A stretch of DNA of 64,000 nt from an uncultured Bacteroidaceae bacterium (GTDB lineage Bacteria > Bacteroidota > Bacteroidia > Bacteroidales > Bacteroidaceae). A program made the position numbers and the translations under genes. This document shows positions 27,363 through 35,719 of this stretch, in pieces. Each line of letters starts with the position of its first letter. The first letter of the stretch is position 1. The DNA lies in the NCBI GenBank assembly GCA_944321635.1, contig CALULY010000010.1, positions 35,930 to 99,929 on the forward strand, read 5' to 3'. A model generated the notes under the pieces. The model was given only the letters and a program-made list of their open reading frames with translations, was not told the DNA's origin and did not search any database.

Positions 27363-28847
27363 TCAACGGGTGGCACGGTAGCCATCAAGGTTGGCATACT
27401 TCCTTGCACAAAAACGGTTGTATATGTTCTTCAGCCACCAGCCCGAAGTGCCGATGCCGGCAATCCCCGCCAAAGCAAGGATGATGGTGACTGTCAACGG
27501 CTCGAAAAACAATGCCAGCAACGTGAGTATGAACGACGGGACAAACAACGCCACCATTGTTATGACCGAGGCTATGCCTGTCGTGTTGCTGGACTTGACG
27601 TTCACAGTGTCATTGAGAGGTGTCGTCTTCTTGTTGTAGACCGCGAGCTGCAACACCGTCGGGAACACCGCGCCGCATGTGAATAGCAGCAACGCAAAGC
27701 AACGCCCGAAAGTCTGTTGGCCATCGACCATGAGCGGGATGACAAACAGCATCGGCAACAAAGCGAACAGGCAATGCAGGTAGTACTTGGCACGCAACAA
27801 GGTCAAAATCGAGACGCGGCGCACCAAAAGGCAGTCGATGTAGTTGCCCTCATAGCTCATCACGCCGGAAAGCATGATGACACCGAGCGCTGAGAACACA
27901 TAGCAGATGACAAACGACTGCATGAAAGTCGAAGTGTATATGTCCATGTAAAGCAGGACGACAAAGAGCAGGATGGCGACACATCCCATGATGAATTGCG
28001 AACGGCAGTTCTTGTTGCGCACGACCATCTTCATTTCCAGCTTCATGTAAGCGCCTACCTCACCGAAACGGTCAAAGAACGAGTAGTCGGTAACAGACTT
28101 CCTCGTCTCGACTTTGGCCGCCGACGAGAGTTCTTGCCGCATAGTCGCATCCACCACCCCGTATGCCAGCATCCACACCGCTACAAGGACGACGAGCGAT
28201 GCAAGCAAAACCAGCCAGGCATTAGCCGCCATAGCGTCGCCAATGGTGATGAACACCGGAGACACCACATCCTCAAAGGCAAACAATGCACCGATGACAC
28301 TGCCATAAAAGACCATGGGGAGAAGGATGCAAGCCACTGCCCTGTTGACCAATATGCGGAAGATGATGTAGAGCAGGTTGTTGATCAGGATAAACACCTC
28401 GAAAGTGCAGATGAATGCGAATGCAGATGCCGCACCATAGAACTTCGTGACTGTCATGAACGCAAACGGGACTATGAAGAACAGCCATATCGCATTGTAG
28501 AGTGACACCACATTGCCAAGCATCAGCAAATTGAGCAACTTGCGTTTGCCGATGGGCAGCAGGTAATAGGGTTTAAGGTTGGAAGATGGTGTCTTCTGGT
28601 ACATGAACCGTATGAGTATGTCGGCAGCAAGTAGGATGAACAACCACTTGCCCAACATGTGATAGGGCTCGTAGGCGGGGAACAGTCCCTCGAACATCTT
28701 AGGGGTAAGGAAGCCGAAAAGCAACAAATAACCTGCGAACATCGCACCGCCGAGGTAAATCATCACTTTGGCAAACGTGCTGCCATAGAACTGCGGATTC
28801 CTTTTATACTCCAAATAACGGTGCTTGACCAGTTCAAATGCTATCAT
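27363..28847 (-). CDS. DUF5687-like ABC transporter membrane subunit
   Basis: About 494 residues with about 12 hydrophobic segments, consistent with an ABC-2-like export permease, encoded just before its ATPase. The opening ELVKHRYLEYKRNPQF resembles the DUF5687 family of Bacteroidetes. An ATG at 28874 is in frame, but it falls in the terminator hairpin of the preceding gene, so the ATG at 28847 is chosen. Transported substrate unknown. Confidence 0.8.
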   Translation of the reverse strand: MIAFELVKHRYLEYKRNPQFYGSTFAKVMIYLGGAMFAGYLLLFGFLTPKMFEGLFPAYEPYHMLGKWLFILLAADILIRFMYQKTPSSNLKPYYLLPIGKRKLLNLLMLGNVVSLYNAIWLFFIVPFAFMTVTKFYGAASAFAFICTFEVFILINNLLYIIFRILVNRAVACILLPMVFYGSVIGALFAFEDVVSPVFITIGDAMAANAWLVLLASLVVLVAVWMLAYGVVDATMRQELSSAAKVETRKSVTDYSFFDRFGEVGAYMKLEMKMVVRNKNCRSQFIMGCVAILLFVVLLYMDIYTSTFMQSFVICYVFSALGVIMLSGVMSYEGNYIDCLLVRRVSILTLLRAKYYLHCLFALLPMLFVIPLMVDGQQTFGRCFALLLFTCGAVFPTVLQLAVYNKKTTPLNDTVNVKSSNTTGIASVITMVALFVPSFILTLLALFFEPLTVTIILALAGIAGIGTSGWWLKNIYNRFCARKYANLDGYRATR

Positions 28848-28857
28848 AAGGGCAATA

Positions 28858-28890
28858 AAAAAGTGGATAAGCAAAGATGCCTATCCACTC
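28858..28890 (-). terminator. Terminator of the 28.9-31.7 kb M16 peptidase gene
   Basis: On the minus strand, stem GTGGATA / TATCCAC with a short loop followed by a T run, 18 bases after the stop codon. It overlaps the upstream edge of the permease frame and thereby decides its start. Confidence 0.75.
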
Positions 28891-28907
28891 ACAAAGATAT
28901 TACTAAA

Positions 28908-31727
28908 TCAATTCACCCCTGTCATGATGAGTTGTTTTTTGTTGTTCTCGTCAAAGATGTGCTTGGCAATCTTCACCAGATAAGCATCATCAATGCTCTC
29001 AAGCGTCTTCAAGTAGTCCTTGTGGTCGTCACGTCCTGTCAACAGGTAGTTGTAAATGACATTGAGCCAGTAGCCGTTTTCCTTCAAGTTCTCGTTGTAG
29101 CTCTTGACCATGTACTCCTTGACTTTCGCGAGGTCGGCGGCATTCGGGCCGTTGGCGATGAAGTCATCGATTTCCTTCCTTACCACACTGATCACCGTGT
29201 CGCATTTGTCCGGGTCGGTGTCAAAGTAGATTTGAGTGACAAACTCACCCTTTGGCAGGTCAGACACAGAACCATAGACGCTCACGCCGTACGAACCGCC
29301 AAGGTTCTCACGGATGCTCTCGGTGTAGCGCATATCGAGGAGCTGCCCGATGATGTCCATAGCAATCTCCGTCTTCTGGCTGTAATCGATGTCGCCCATG
29401 TAGAACTCGACGACTTTGGTCTTTGGCGTCTCCATCTGGCGGGTGAATGACTTCTCGATCGTCCCTTTCTTGAAGTCGAGGACGTTATTGGCATTGTATT
29501 TTTCCCTGCCTTTGTCAGTATCCAGGCCACCGATGTACTTGGCGATCAGTTCACGGACATTTGGCGCGTCAAGGTTGCCCACGAAGATGAACGTGAAGTC
29601 TCCCGGGTTGTCAAAACGCTGTTTGTAAAGTTCCAATGCGTTGTCATAGTCTATCTTGTCAACCGTTGCAGCCTTGAGCATCGGGACAAAACGCGGGTTG
29701 CCGCCATAGAGCATGGTGCTGAGAGTGTCCTGGAATGCCACCATCGGGTTGACTTCCTGGTTTGCCAATGCCGACTTGAGGATTTGCAACTGAGCCTGCA
29801 CGGCTTCATCATCCTTGCGTGGGTCGCCGAATGAGAGGTAAAGCAGCTGCAACATCGTCTCAAAATCCTTGACTGTCGAGTGGCCGGAGAATGATTCCGT
29901 CAACCTGCCAAGAGCCGGGGCCACACTTGCCTGCTTGCCAGAGAGGACTTTTTGCAAATCGACTGCGCTGAACTTGCCAAGGCCGCCCATCTGCACGAGC
30001 CCTGCCATCTGATCCGCATCAAGCAAATCCTTGTCATCGATGAGCGATTTGCCGCCCCAGCTGTAAGCCACCATGTTGATGTCGTCGGCCTTGAGGTCAG
30101 TGTCCTTGAGGACGACTTTGATGCCATTGGAGAGGGTCAGGACACGTGTGCCGAATTCCCCGTCCACCTCTGACTTGATCGAGCCGCCCTTTGGCATCTC
30201 AGCCTCGCTCATCAGCGGTTCTGTCGGGGTCGTATCGACATACGGCTCGATGTCTTCAGCCAATGTCTGATTGACGACATTGGTGATCTCGTCCTTGGTC
30301 GGGATGCGCATCCCCTCCTTGTCCGGGCAGTAGACAGCCACCACGACATTGGTGTCAGCTATCAAGACCGGGATGATCTGGTTTACCGCCTCGACGGGGA
30401 TCATGCCGACAGTCTGTTTCATTATGTTGTACTCGTCCTCCATGCTGGGGATGGGCTCGTTGTCGATGAAATGCCTTACGTATTGGTTGACATAATACTC
30501 GTTCTTCTGCTTGTCACGATTGTTGTAGGCTTTCTCCATCTGCGACAGGTATTCGCTCCTTGCACGGTCATACTCCCCGGCCGTGAAACCGTGGCGGTGC
30601 ACTCTCTCGACCTCGCGGACGATGGATGCAAGCGAAGCGTCAAGCCCATCGGCGTCGCTGACCGCGTATGTCGTGAACGCCTTCTTGGTCTTTGCCAGGA
30701 TGTACTCGGCATCGGCCGACATTGCATACATGAACGGCACATCGGGCTTCATCATCATCTCGGTGAAGCGTGCGTTGATCATCGACTCGACCATTGACAC
30801 CATATAATTATAGAGCAGATAGTCCAGCGTCGTCTTAGCCTCGTTGGGGACGACATCGTGCTTGTGGTAGTACTCTATCTGGTAGTTCTGCTGCTCCTTG
30901 TCCTTTTGCACCGTGACGATCATCTCCTTGTTGTCGGCCACTGGGAAGTACTCCCTCACTGCGGCATCGGCTGGCATCTCGATGGGCGAGAAGATTTCCT
31001 TTATCTTGGCCTCCACCTGGTCAACGTCAACATCGCCCACGACGACGATGCCTTGCTGGTCGGGACGGTACCACTTCTCATAGTAGTCGCGCAACGTCTG
31101 GTAGGGGAAGTTGTCCACGACCTCCATCGTCCCTATCGGCAAGCGGTAAGCATATTTGCTGTTCGGGTAGATCTCTGGGAACGACTTCTCGTACATCCTC
31201 ATCATCGCGCCGGTCCTCGTGCGCCACTCCTCATGGATCACTCCGCGCTCCTTGTCGATTTCCTCCGGGTCAAGCGTCAAACCGTCCGCCCAGTCGTGCA
31301 GGATGAGCAGGCAAGAGTCGATGATCGACTCGCGGACAACGGGCACGTCAGAGATGTTGTAGACAGTCTCGTCCACCGACGTGTAGGCATTGAGGTTGAC
31401 ACCAAACTTGACACCGATGGTCTCAAGGTAGGAAATCATGTCATTGCCCTTGAAATTCTCCGTCCCGTTGAAACACATGTGTTCAAGGAAATGGGCCAAA
31501 CCGCGCTGGTCATCCTCTTCAAGGATCGAACCCACCTTTTGCGCGATGTAAAAGTCCGCCCTGTCCTTGTTGAAATCATTGTGGCGGATGTAATAAGTCA
31601 AGCCATTGTCCAGCTTGCCAATCCGCACCGCGTCATCGACGGGGATGGGAGGCATCTGTTGGGCTACCGACACCGAGGCCGACATGGCCAAGGCTACGGC
31701 AAAAACACTCACGAAAAATTTTCTCAT
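28908..31727 (-). CDS. M16-family zinc metallopeptidase (exported, double domain)
   Basis: Insulinase/pitrilysin-type peptidase, 939 residues, with a signal peptide (cut near VSVAQQ). The N-terminal half carries the inverted zinc motif HFLEH (His79, Glu82, His83) and the downstream Glu region. The second half is the inactive M16 domain that completes the clamshell. It probably degrades peptides in the periplasm. A paralogous lipoprotein form lies at 40.2-43.1 kb. Monocistronic, with its own -7 box and terminator. Confidence 0.93.
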   Translation of the reverse strand: MRKFFVSVFAVALAMSASVSVAQQMPPIPVDDAVRIGKLDNGLTYYIRHNDFNKDRADFYIAQKVGSILEEDDQRGLAHFLEHMCFNGTENFKGNDMISYLETIGVKFGVNLNAYTSVDETVYNISDVPVVRESIIDSCLLILHDWADGLTLDPEEIDKERGVIHEEWRTRTGAMMRMYEKSFPEIYPNSKYAYRLPIGTMEVVDNFPYQTLRDYYEKWYRPDQQGIVVVGDVDVDQVEAKIKEIFSPIEMPADAAVREYFPVADNKEMIVTVQKDKEQQNYQIEYYHKHDVVPNEAKTTLDYLLYNYMVSMVESMINARFTEMMMKPDVPFMYAMSADAEYILAKTKKAFTTYAVSDADGLDASLASIVREVERVHRHGFTAGEYDRARSEYLSQMEKAYNNRDKQKNEYYVNQYVRHFIDNEPIPSMEDEYNIMKQTVGMIPVEAVNQIIPVLIADTNVVVAVYCPDKEGMRIPTKDEITNVVNQTLAEDIEPYVDTTPTEPLMSEAEMPKGGSIKSEVDGEFGTRVLTLSNGIKVVLKDTDLKADDINMVAYSWGGKSLIDDKDLLDADQMAGLVQMGGLGKFSAVDLQKVLSGKQASVAPALGRLTESFSGHSTVKDFETMLQLLYLSFGDPRKDDEAVQAQLQILKSALANQEVNPMVAFQDTLSTMLYGGNPRFVPMLKAATVDKIDYDNALELYKQRFDNPGDFTFIFVGNLDAPNVRELIAKYIGGLDTDKGREKYNANNVLDFKKGTIEKSFTRQMETPKTKVVEFYMGDIDYSQKTEIAMDIIGQLLDMRYTESIRENLGGSYGVSVYGSVSDLPKGEFVTQIYFDTDPDKCDTVISVVRKEIDDFIANGPNAADLAKVKEYMVKSYNENLKENGYWLNVIYNYLLTGRDDHKDYLKTLESIDDAYLVKIAKHIFDENNKKQLIMTGVN

Positions 31728-31762
31728 ATCTTAAACTGTTAATTAAAGATTCATTGTTAGTG

Positions 31763-31770
31763 CAAAGCTA
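31763..31770 (-). promoter_or_regulatory. M16 peptidase -7 box
   Basis: TAGCTTTG on the minus strand, about 36 bases upstream of the ATG at 31727, with a weak CTTG at an 18-base spacing. Confidence 0.5.
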
Positions 31771-31838
31771 TCTCTTTTATGCATAAAACAAGAATAGTTG
31801 CGTCTTTTAACAGCAATTACCAAATGTAAACACGGCGA

Positions 31839-32420
31839 TTAACTTAATTCCTCACCCCGCACGCCGAATGCTTTCAACATCGGGTAAGCAAGCGTCTCCG
31901 TCCTCCACCCGTCATCCAACGACGCGCCACCCATCACAAAACGCACGACATCCAATGGCTGCCGCCTCCCCTCCTGAACGAATGCCGACGGGTCAAACGC
32001 CTCGTCACCGACCAGCAGGACAAGCCGCCGCAGTCCCTTGATGCCCGAGACGGCCAAAACCACCTCGCCGCACAACGCATCCGACGACGCAAAGTCCCCG
32101 GTCGTGGCAAGCATGAACGACATCTCGCCCACAGCACTGCCGCAAGCCCGCCCGTCAAGTTCCTCCTGGATGCGCGACGGGGAGCAGTGCTCAAGGACTG
32201 CCGACCCTGGGCTGCCCACCAAGACGACATCGATGCCCTCAGTCCCGGCCTGCATCCCGGCATCCATCGCCACGCAGGTCAGCAGTGTGACCAGATCCAT
32301 GTCAGGCAGGACGCGCCCGAGCATACGTTCAAAACTGTGCTTGAAATCACCGATGATGCCGTTGAGATAGGCCACATCGACCACCACCACATTGCGTGGA
32401 GAATAATCAAATGAATGCAT
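31839..32420 (-). CDS. Conserved hypothetical protein (DUF6621-like)
   Basis: 193 residues, no signal peptide or membrane segment. The start MHSFDYSPRNVVVVDVAYLN resembles small Bacteroidales proteins I associate with DUF6621; no catalytic motif is evident. Alternating hydrophobic strands (VVVVDVAYL, VVLVGS, VVLAVSGI, LVLLVGD) suggest an alpha/beta fold. A TTG at 32429 is also in frame. It lies alone between the M16 gene and a repeat element, divergent from the next gene. Function unknown. Confidence 0.65.
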   Translation of the reverse strand: MHSFDYSPRNVVVVDVAYLNGIIGDFKHSFERMLGRVLPDMDLVTLLTCVAMDAGMQAGTEGIDVVLVGSPGSAVLEHCSPSRIQEELDGRACGSAVGEMSFMLATTGDFASSDALCGEVVLAVSGIKGLRRLVLLVGDEAFDPSAFVQEGRRQPLDVVRFVMGGASLDDGWRTETLAYPMLKAFGVRGEELS

Positions 32421-32429
32421 GACTGTCAA

Positions 32430-32866
32430 TTGTTGCTGCGGTAAAGATAGGACAATTCCCCAAACCGCAGCCCACGCCGCTCAGAAATAGCCCCGGGACG
32501 TTGCTAAAATCCCATCTCCCCCATCCTGGCGAGGCTGGCGGAGGTGCGCGGCAGGCAAGAAGATTGGGCATATAACGCGGCGAGGCCAGACCAAAACTCC
32601 CATTGCATCCGGCATAAAGTCAGGTTCCCCCGCACATAAAGTAAAAACAAAACTTTTGAATATATAAACAGAACTTTTGTTTATATAAACAGAAGTTTTG
32701 AATATATAAACAAAACTTCTGAATATACTTTAGGTCTGACATCTTTGAACTTTATGTCCGGCCTCATGCAATTTCAAGCCAGACCTGGATGGGGTTTTGT
32801 CCGCACGTCCGGGCGGCATCGGGGCAATCTTATTCGGAAAAATGCAGTATATTCCATCGTTCTGTC
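32430..32866. other. Divergent spacer with repeat copy D (about 440 bases)
   Basis: Apart from repeat copy D and degenerate flanking words (AGGTCTGACATC and AACTTTATGTCCGGC), nothing recognisable. The small ORF on the minus strand here overlaps the promoter and start of the plus-strand gene and is rejected. Confidence 0.6.
32632..32745. repeat. 21-bp tandem-unit element, copy D
   Basis: Four 21-bp units at 32648, 32669, 32690 and 32711. Units 2 to 4 closely match copies A, B and E, and unit 1 is identical to that of copy E. Outer words are CACATAAAGT on the left and ACTTTAGGTCTGAC on the right. Confidence 0.9.
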
Positions 32867-32874
32867 TATTTTTG
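32867..32874 (+). promoter_or_regulatory. -7 box of the 32911 gene
   Basis: TATTTTTG matches TAnnTTTG. The predicted transcript start near 32881 rules out the longer open frame and supports the ATG at 32911. Confidence 0.5.
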
Positions 32875-32910
32875 CACGACAAAAAACATTTAAAACAAAG
32901 CAAAGCGACA

Positions 32911-33537
32911 ATGGGACTATTCTCCAGATTCAAGAAAAGGAAAGATGAAGGCGAGACTCCTGCCAAGAGCGGGGTCGAGGACTTCATGAACTTCGTGCGC
33001 ATCTACCTGCAAGCATCCATCGCCGCCAACCTCGGCATTTCAAACATCAAGCTCATGCCAGACCTTGCAATGTTCAAACGCACCATGCACGTCGCCACCG
33101 CCAACAACAAACTCGGCGTGGCTGAACGCGCCAAGGCGCGCAAGATAATGCAAGCAGAGTACGGCACGGCGGACATATTCTTCACACAGCTCGACGCATC
33201 GCTCAAGAGGGGTTGCAAGTCGCAGCAGGCCATCCAGTCCTACACGCTGCGTTTCCAGGACTACCTGACCAACCTCGTGACACTCACCACCTCGCTGATG
33301 AAATGGAAGATGCAAGTGCCGCGATTCATGAAGAAGGCGTTGCGCAACATGACCGAGGACACCATCCACAAGATAATGACCAAGCCCAACTGGAAGAAGA
33401 CGGAGGTCATGGCCACCGCCTTCAATCTCAGGAAGCAGAGCCAGTCGCTCGGATTCACGGAGGAATGGATGTCGGAATTCATGTACAACATCATCATCCT
33501 CGCCAAGAGCGAGAAACGCAAGAAAGAGAAAATCTGA
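32911..33537 (+). CDS. Conserved hypothetical helical protein
   Basis: 208 residues, not recognised. Strongly basic at both ends (MGLFSRFKKRK; SEKRKKEKI), with a predicted all-helical middle and no signal peptide or clear membrane span. The reading frame is open to 32797, but the promoter box at 32867-32874 supports the ATG at 32911. It is followed after 18 bases by the CvfB-like gene on the same strand and is probably co-transcribed with it. Function unknown; RNA or nucleoid binding would be a guess from charge only. Confidence 0.7.
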   Translation: MGLFSRFKKRKDEGETPAKSGVEDFMNFVRIYLQASIAANLGISNIKLMPDLAMFKRTMHVATANNKLGVAERAKARKIMQAEYGTADIFFTQLDASLKRGCKSQQAIQSYTLRFQDYLTNLVTLTTSLMKWKMQVPRFMKKALRNMTEDTIHKIMTKPNWKKTEVMATAFNLRKQSQSLGFTEEWMSEFMYNIIILAKSEKRKKEKI

Positions 33538-33555
33538 ACCTAACGACGGTGCGAC

Positions 33556-34395
33556 ATGGGCATAATCCTTGGAGACTACAACAACCTTGAGATAACGCGG
33601 CGGGTGGACTTCGGCGTCTACCTCGACGGCGGGGAGGACGGCGAGATCCTCATGCCGGCACGCTATGTCCCCGACGGCCACGACGTGGGGGACGTGGTGA
33701 GAGCCTTCGTCTACCTCGACAACGAGGAGAGGCTTGTAGCCACGACAGAGACACCGCTGGCCAAGGTCGGCGATTTCGCCTACCTCAAAGTGGCGTGGAC
33801 AAACCGCTACGGCGCATTCCTTGACTGGGGGCTGATGAAAGACCTATTCGTCCCGTTCCACGAACAGGCCGGGCGCATGGAGGTCGGGACGTGGCATCTC
33901 GTCTATGTCACCGTGGACAAGGTGAGCCACAGGCTGTTCGCCTCGGAGCGGCTCGACCGCTACACCAGCAAGGGACATCCGCCCTACGAGGCAGGGGACG
34001 AGGTGGACATCATCACATGGCGGCGCACCGACCTCGGATGGAAAGCCATCGTTGACAACTGCTACCAAGGGATGATCTACGGCAACGAGATTTTCCGCCA
34101 CATCGCCACCGGTGACAAGATGCGGGCCATCGTCAAGAATGTCCGCCCTGACGGCAAGATTGATTTGACCCTGCAACGCACAGGCAAGGCCAATGACGAT
34201 GAGGCAACGAGCAAACTGCTTGACGCGCTTGCAGGCAACGACGGGCATCTCGACATTTGCGACAAGACAGCGCCAGAGGAAATCTACGCACGGCTCGGGA
34301 TGAGCAAAAAAACATTCAAACGCGCAGCCGGCAAGCTCTACAAGGAGCGCAAAATCACCATCGATGACAACGGGCTGACATTGACCAAAGGATGA
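33556..34395 (+). CDS. S1-domain RNA-binding protein, CvfB/YitL family
   Basis: 279 residues. N-terminal S1-like repeats (residues about 1-70 and 70-140; GVYLDGGEDGEILMPARYV, GAFLDWGLMKDLFVPF), a further OB/S1 stretch (GDKMRAIVKNVRPDGKIDLTL) and a C-terminal winged-helix segment (MSKKTFKRAAGKLYKERKI). This is the order in CvfB, a regulator of virulence and RNA-linked processes in Firmicutes. Role in this phylum is uncertain. It lies 18 bases behind the unknown gene. Confidence 0.85.
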   Translation: MGIILGDYNNLEITRRVDFGVYLDGGEDGEILMPARYVPDGHDVGDVVRAFVYLDNEERLVATTETPLAKVGDFAYLKVAWTNRYGAFLDWGLMKDLFVPFHEQAGRMEVGTWHLVYVTVDKVSHRLFASERLDRYTSKGHPPYEAGDEVDIITWRRTDLGWKAIVDNCYQGMIYGNEIFRHIATGDKMRAIVKNVRPDGKIDLTLQRTGKANDDEATSKLLDALAGNDGHLDICDKTAPEEIYARLGMSKKTFKRAAGKLYKERKITIDDNGLTLTKG

Positions 34396-34486
34396 AAAAC
34401 AAACTGGCAAAACGGCACAGGAGCACGACAGCAGCACGATTGTAACACTTATTTGCACTTCGCAGAAAAGAAAGATAAAAAATCGT

Positions 34487-34517
34487 TTTGCTATCTCATT
34501 CTTGTTTGATTAATTTG
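34487..34517 (+). promoter_or_regulatory. ROK glucokinase promoter
   Basis: TTTG at 34487-34490, a 19-base spacer, and TTAATTTG at 34510-34517 (one mismatch to TAnnTTTG). About 45 bases before the ATG. Confidence 0.5.
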
Positions 34518-34561
34518 TAACAAAAATGAAAAGCAATATTTATTAAACTTCATTTGGTATC

Positions 34562-35539
34562 ATGAACACAAATATGGAAAAGCCTTATGTCGTCGGTATA
34601 GACATAGGGGGGACAAACACAGTTTTCGGCATTGTCGATGCAAGGGGCACAATCCTGTGCAGCTCATCAATCAAGACACAAGCCTACGATGACGTCAACA
34701 ACTATGCTGATGCTGTCTGCACCAACCTCCTGCCGTTGATCGAGTCTGTCGGCGGCAAAGAGAAAATCAAAGGCATAGGTGTAGGCGCACCAAATGGCAA
34801 CTACTACAACGGCACCATAGAATTTGCCCCCAACCTCCCGTGGAAAGGCGTGATCCGCCTGGCCGACATGATCGAGGAGAGGCTCGAAATCCCGACAGCC
34901 CTCACCAACGACGCCAACGCGGCGGCGATCGGCGAGATGACATACGGTGTGGCAAGGGGAATGAAAGACTTCATAATGATCACGCTCGGCACTGGTGTTG
35001 GCAGCGGCATAGTGATCAATGGGCAAATGGTCTACGGCCACGATGGATTTGCCGGCGAACTCGGGCACACCATCATCAGACGTGGCGGCCGCCCATGCGG
35101 TTGCGGCAGGCGCGGATGCCTTGAGACCTACTGCTCGGCGACAGGCGTTGCAAGGACAGCAAGGGAATTCCTCGCAGAGAGGACCGACCCGAGCCTCCTG
35201 CGCCAAATCCCGGTCGAGGAAATCACTTCAAAAGACGTTTACGACGCGGCAGTCAAAGGCGACAAGCTGGCATTGGACATATTTGACTTCACCGGGACTA
35301 TCCTCGGCGAATCACTGGCAGATGCCATCGCGTTCTCAAGCCCAGAGGCCATTGTCCTCTTTGGCGGCTTGGCAAAGTCAGGCGAATACCTGATGAGACC
35401 ATTGCTCAAAGCGCTCGACGAGAACGTGCTGAACATCTACAAAGGCAAGACCAAAGTGCTCATCTCTGAATTGAAAGACTCTGATGCCGCCGTCCTTGGC
35501 GCAAGCGCATTGGGTTGGGAGTTGAAAGACATCAAATAA
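34562..35539 (+). CDS. ROK-family glucokinase
   Basis: Phosphorylates glucose or another sugar with ATP in the cytoplasm. The 325 residues have phosphate motif GIDIGGTNTVFGIVD (about 11), catalytic region ALTNDANAAAIGE, the ATP site LGTGVGSGIV, and the zinc-binding ROK signature CGCGRRGCLETY (about 180). It lacks an N-terminal helix-turn-helix, so it is a kinase and not a repressor. ATG at 34562 or 34574 (MEKPYV) could be used. Own promoter and terminator. Confidence 0.9.
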   Translation: MNTNMEKPYVVGIDIGGTNTVFGIVDARGTILCSSSIKTQAYDDVNNYADAVCTNLLPLIESVGGKEKIKGIGVGAPNGNYYNGTIEFAPNLPWKGVIRLADMIEERLEIPTALTNDANAAAIGEMTYGVARGMKDFIMITLGTGVGSGIVINGQMVYGHDGFAGELGHTIIRRGGRPCGCGRRGCLETYCSATGVARTAREFLAERTDPSLLRQIPVEEITSKDVYDAAVKGDKLALDIFDFTGTILGESLADAIAFSSPEAIVLFGGLAKSGEYLMRPLLKALDENVLNIYKGKTKVLISELKDSDAAVLGASALGWELKDIK

Positions 35540-35565
35540 AGATCGCACAGACAGACGACACAGCA

Positions 35566-35599
35566 AAGGGGAAGCTACCACGTGCGGCTTCCCCTTTAT
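35566..35599 (+). terminator. ROK gene terminator
   Basis: AAAGGGGAAGC / GCTTCCCCTTT stem followed by ATT, about 30 bases after the stop codon. Confidence 0.8.
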
Positions 35600-35719
35600 T
35601 CATCATAATGCCAATACGACAAGGTGCAAACCTTATATAGTAATATGCTTGTGAGGATTGCAATGCTTTTATTATGTTGATTCACGCCCGCCTATCGCTG
35701 GCGGCAATAATGACAGATA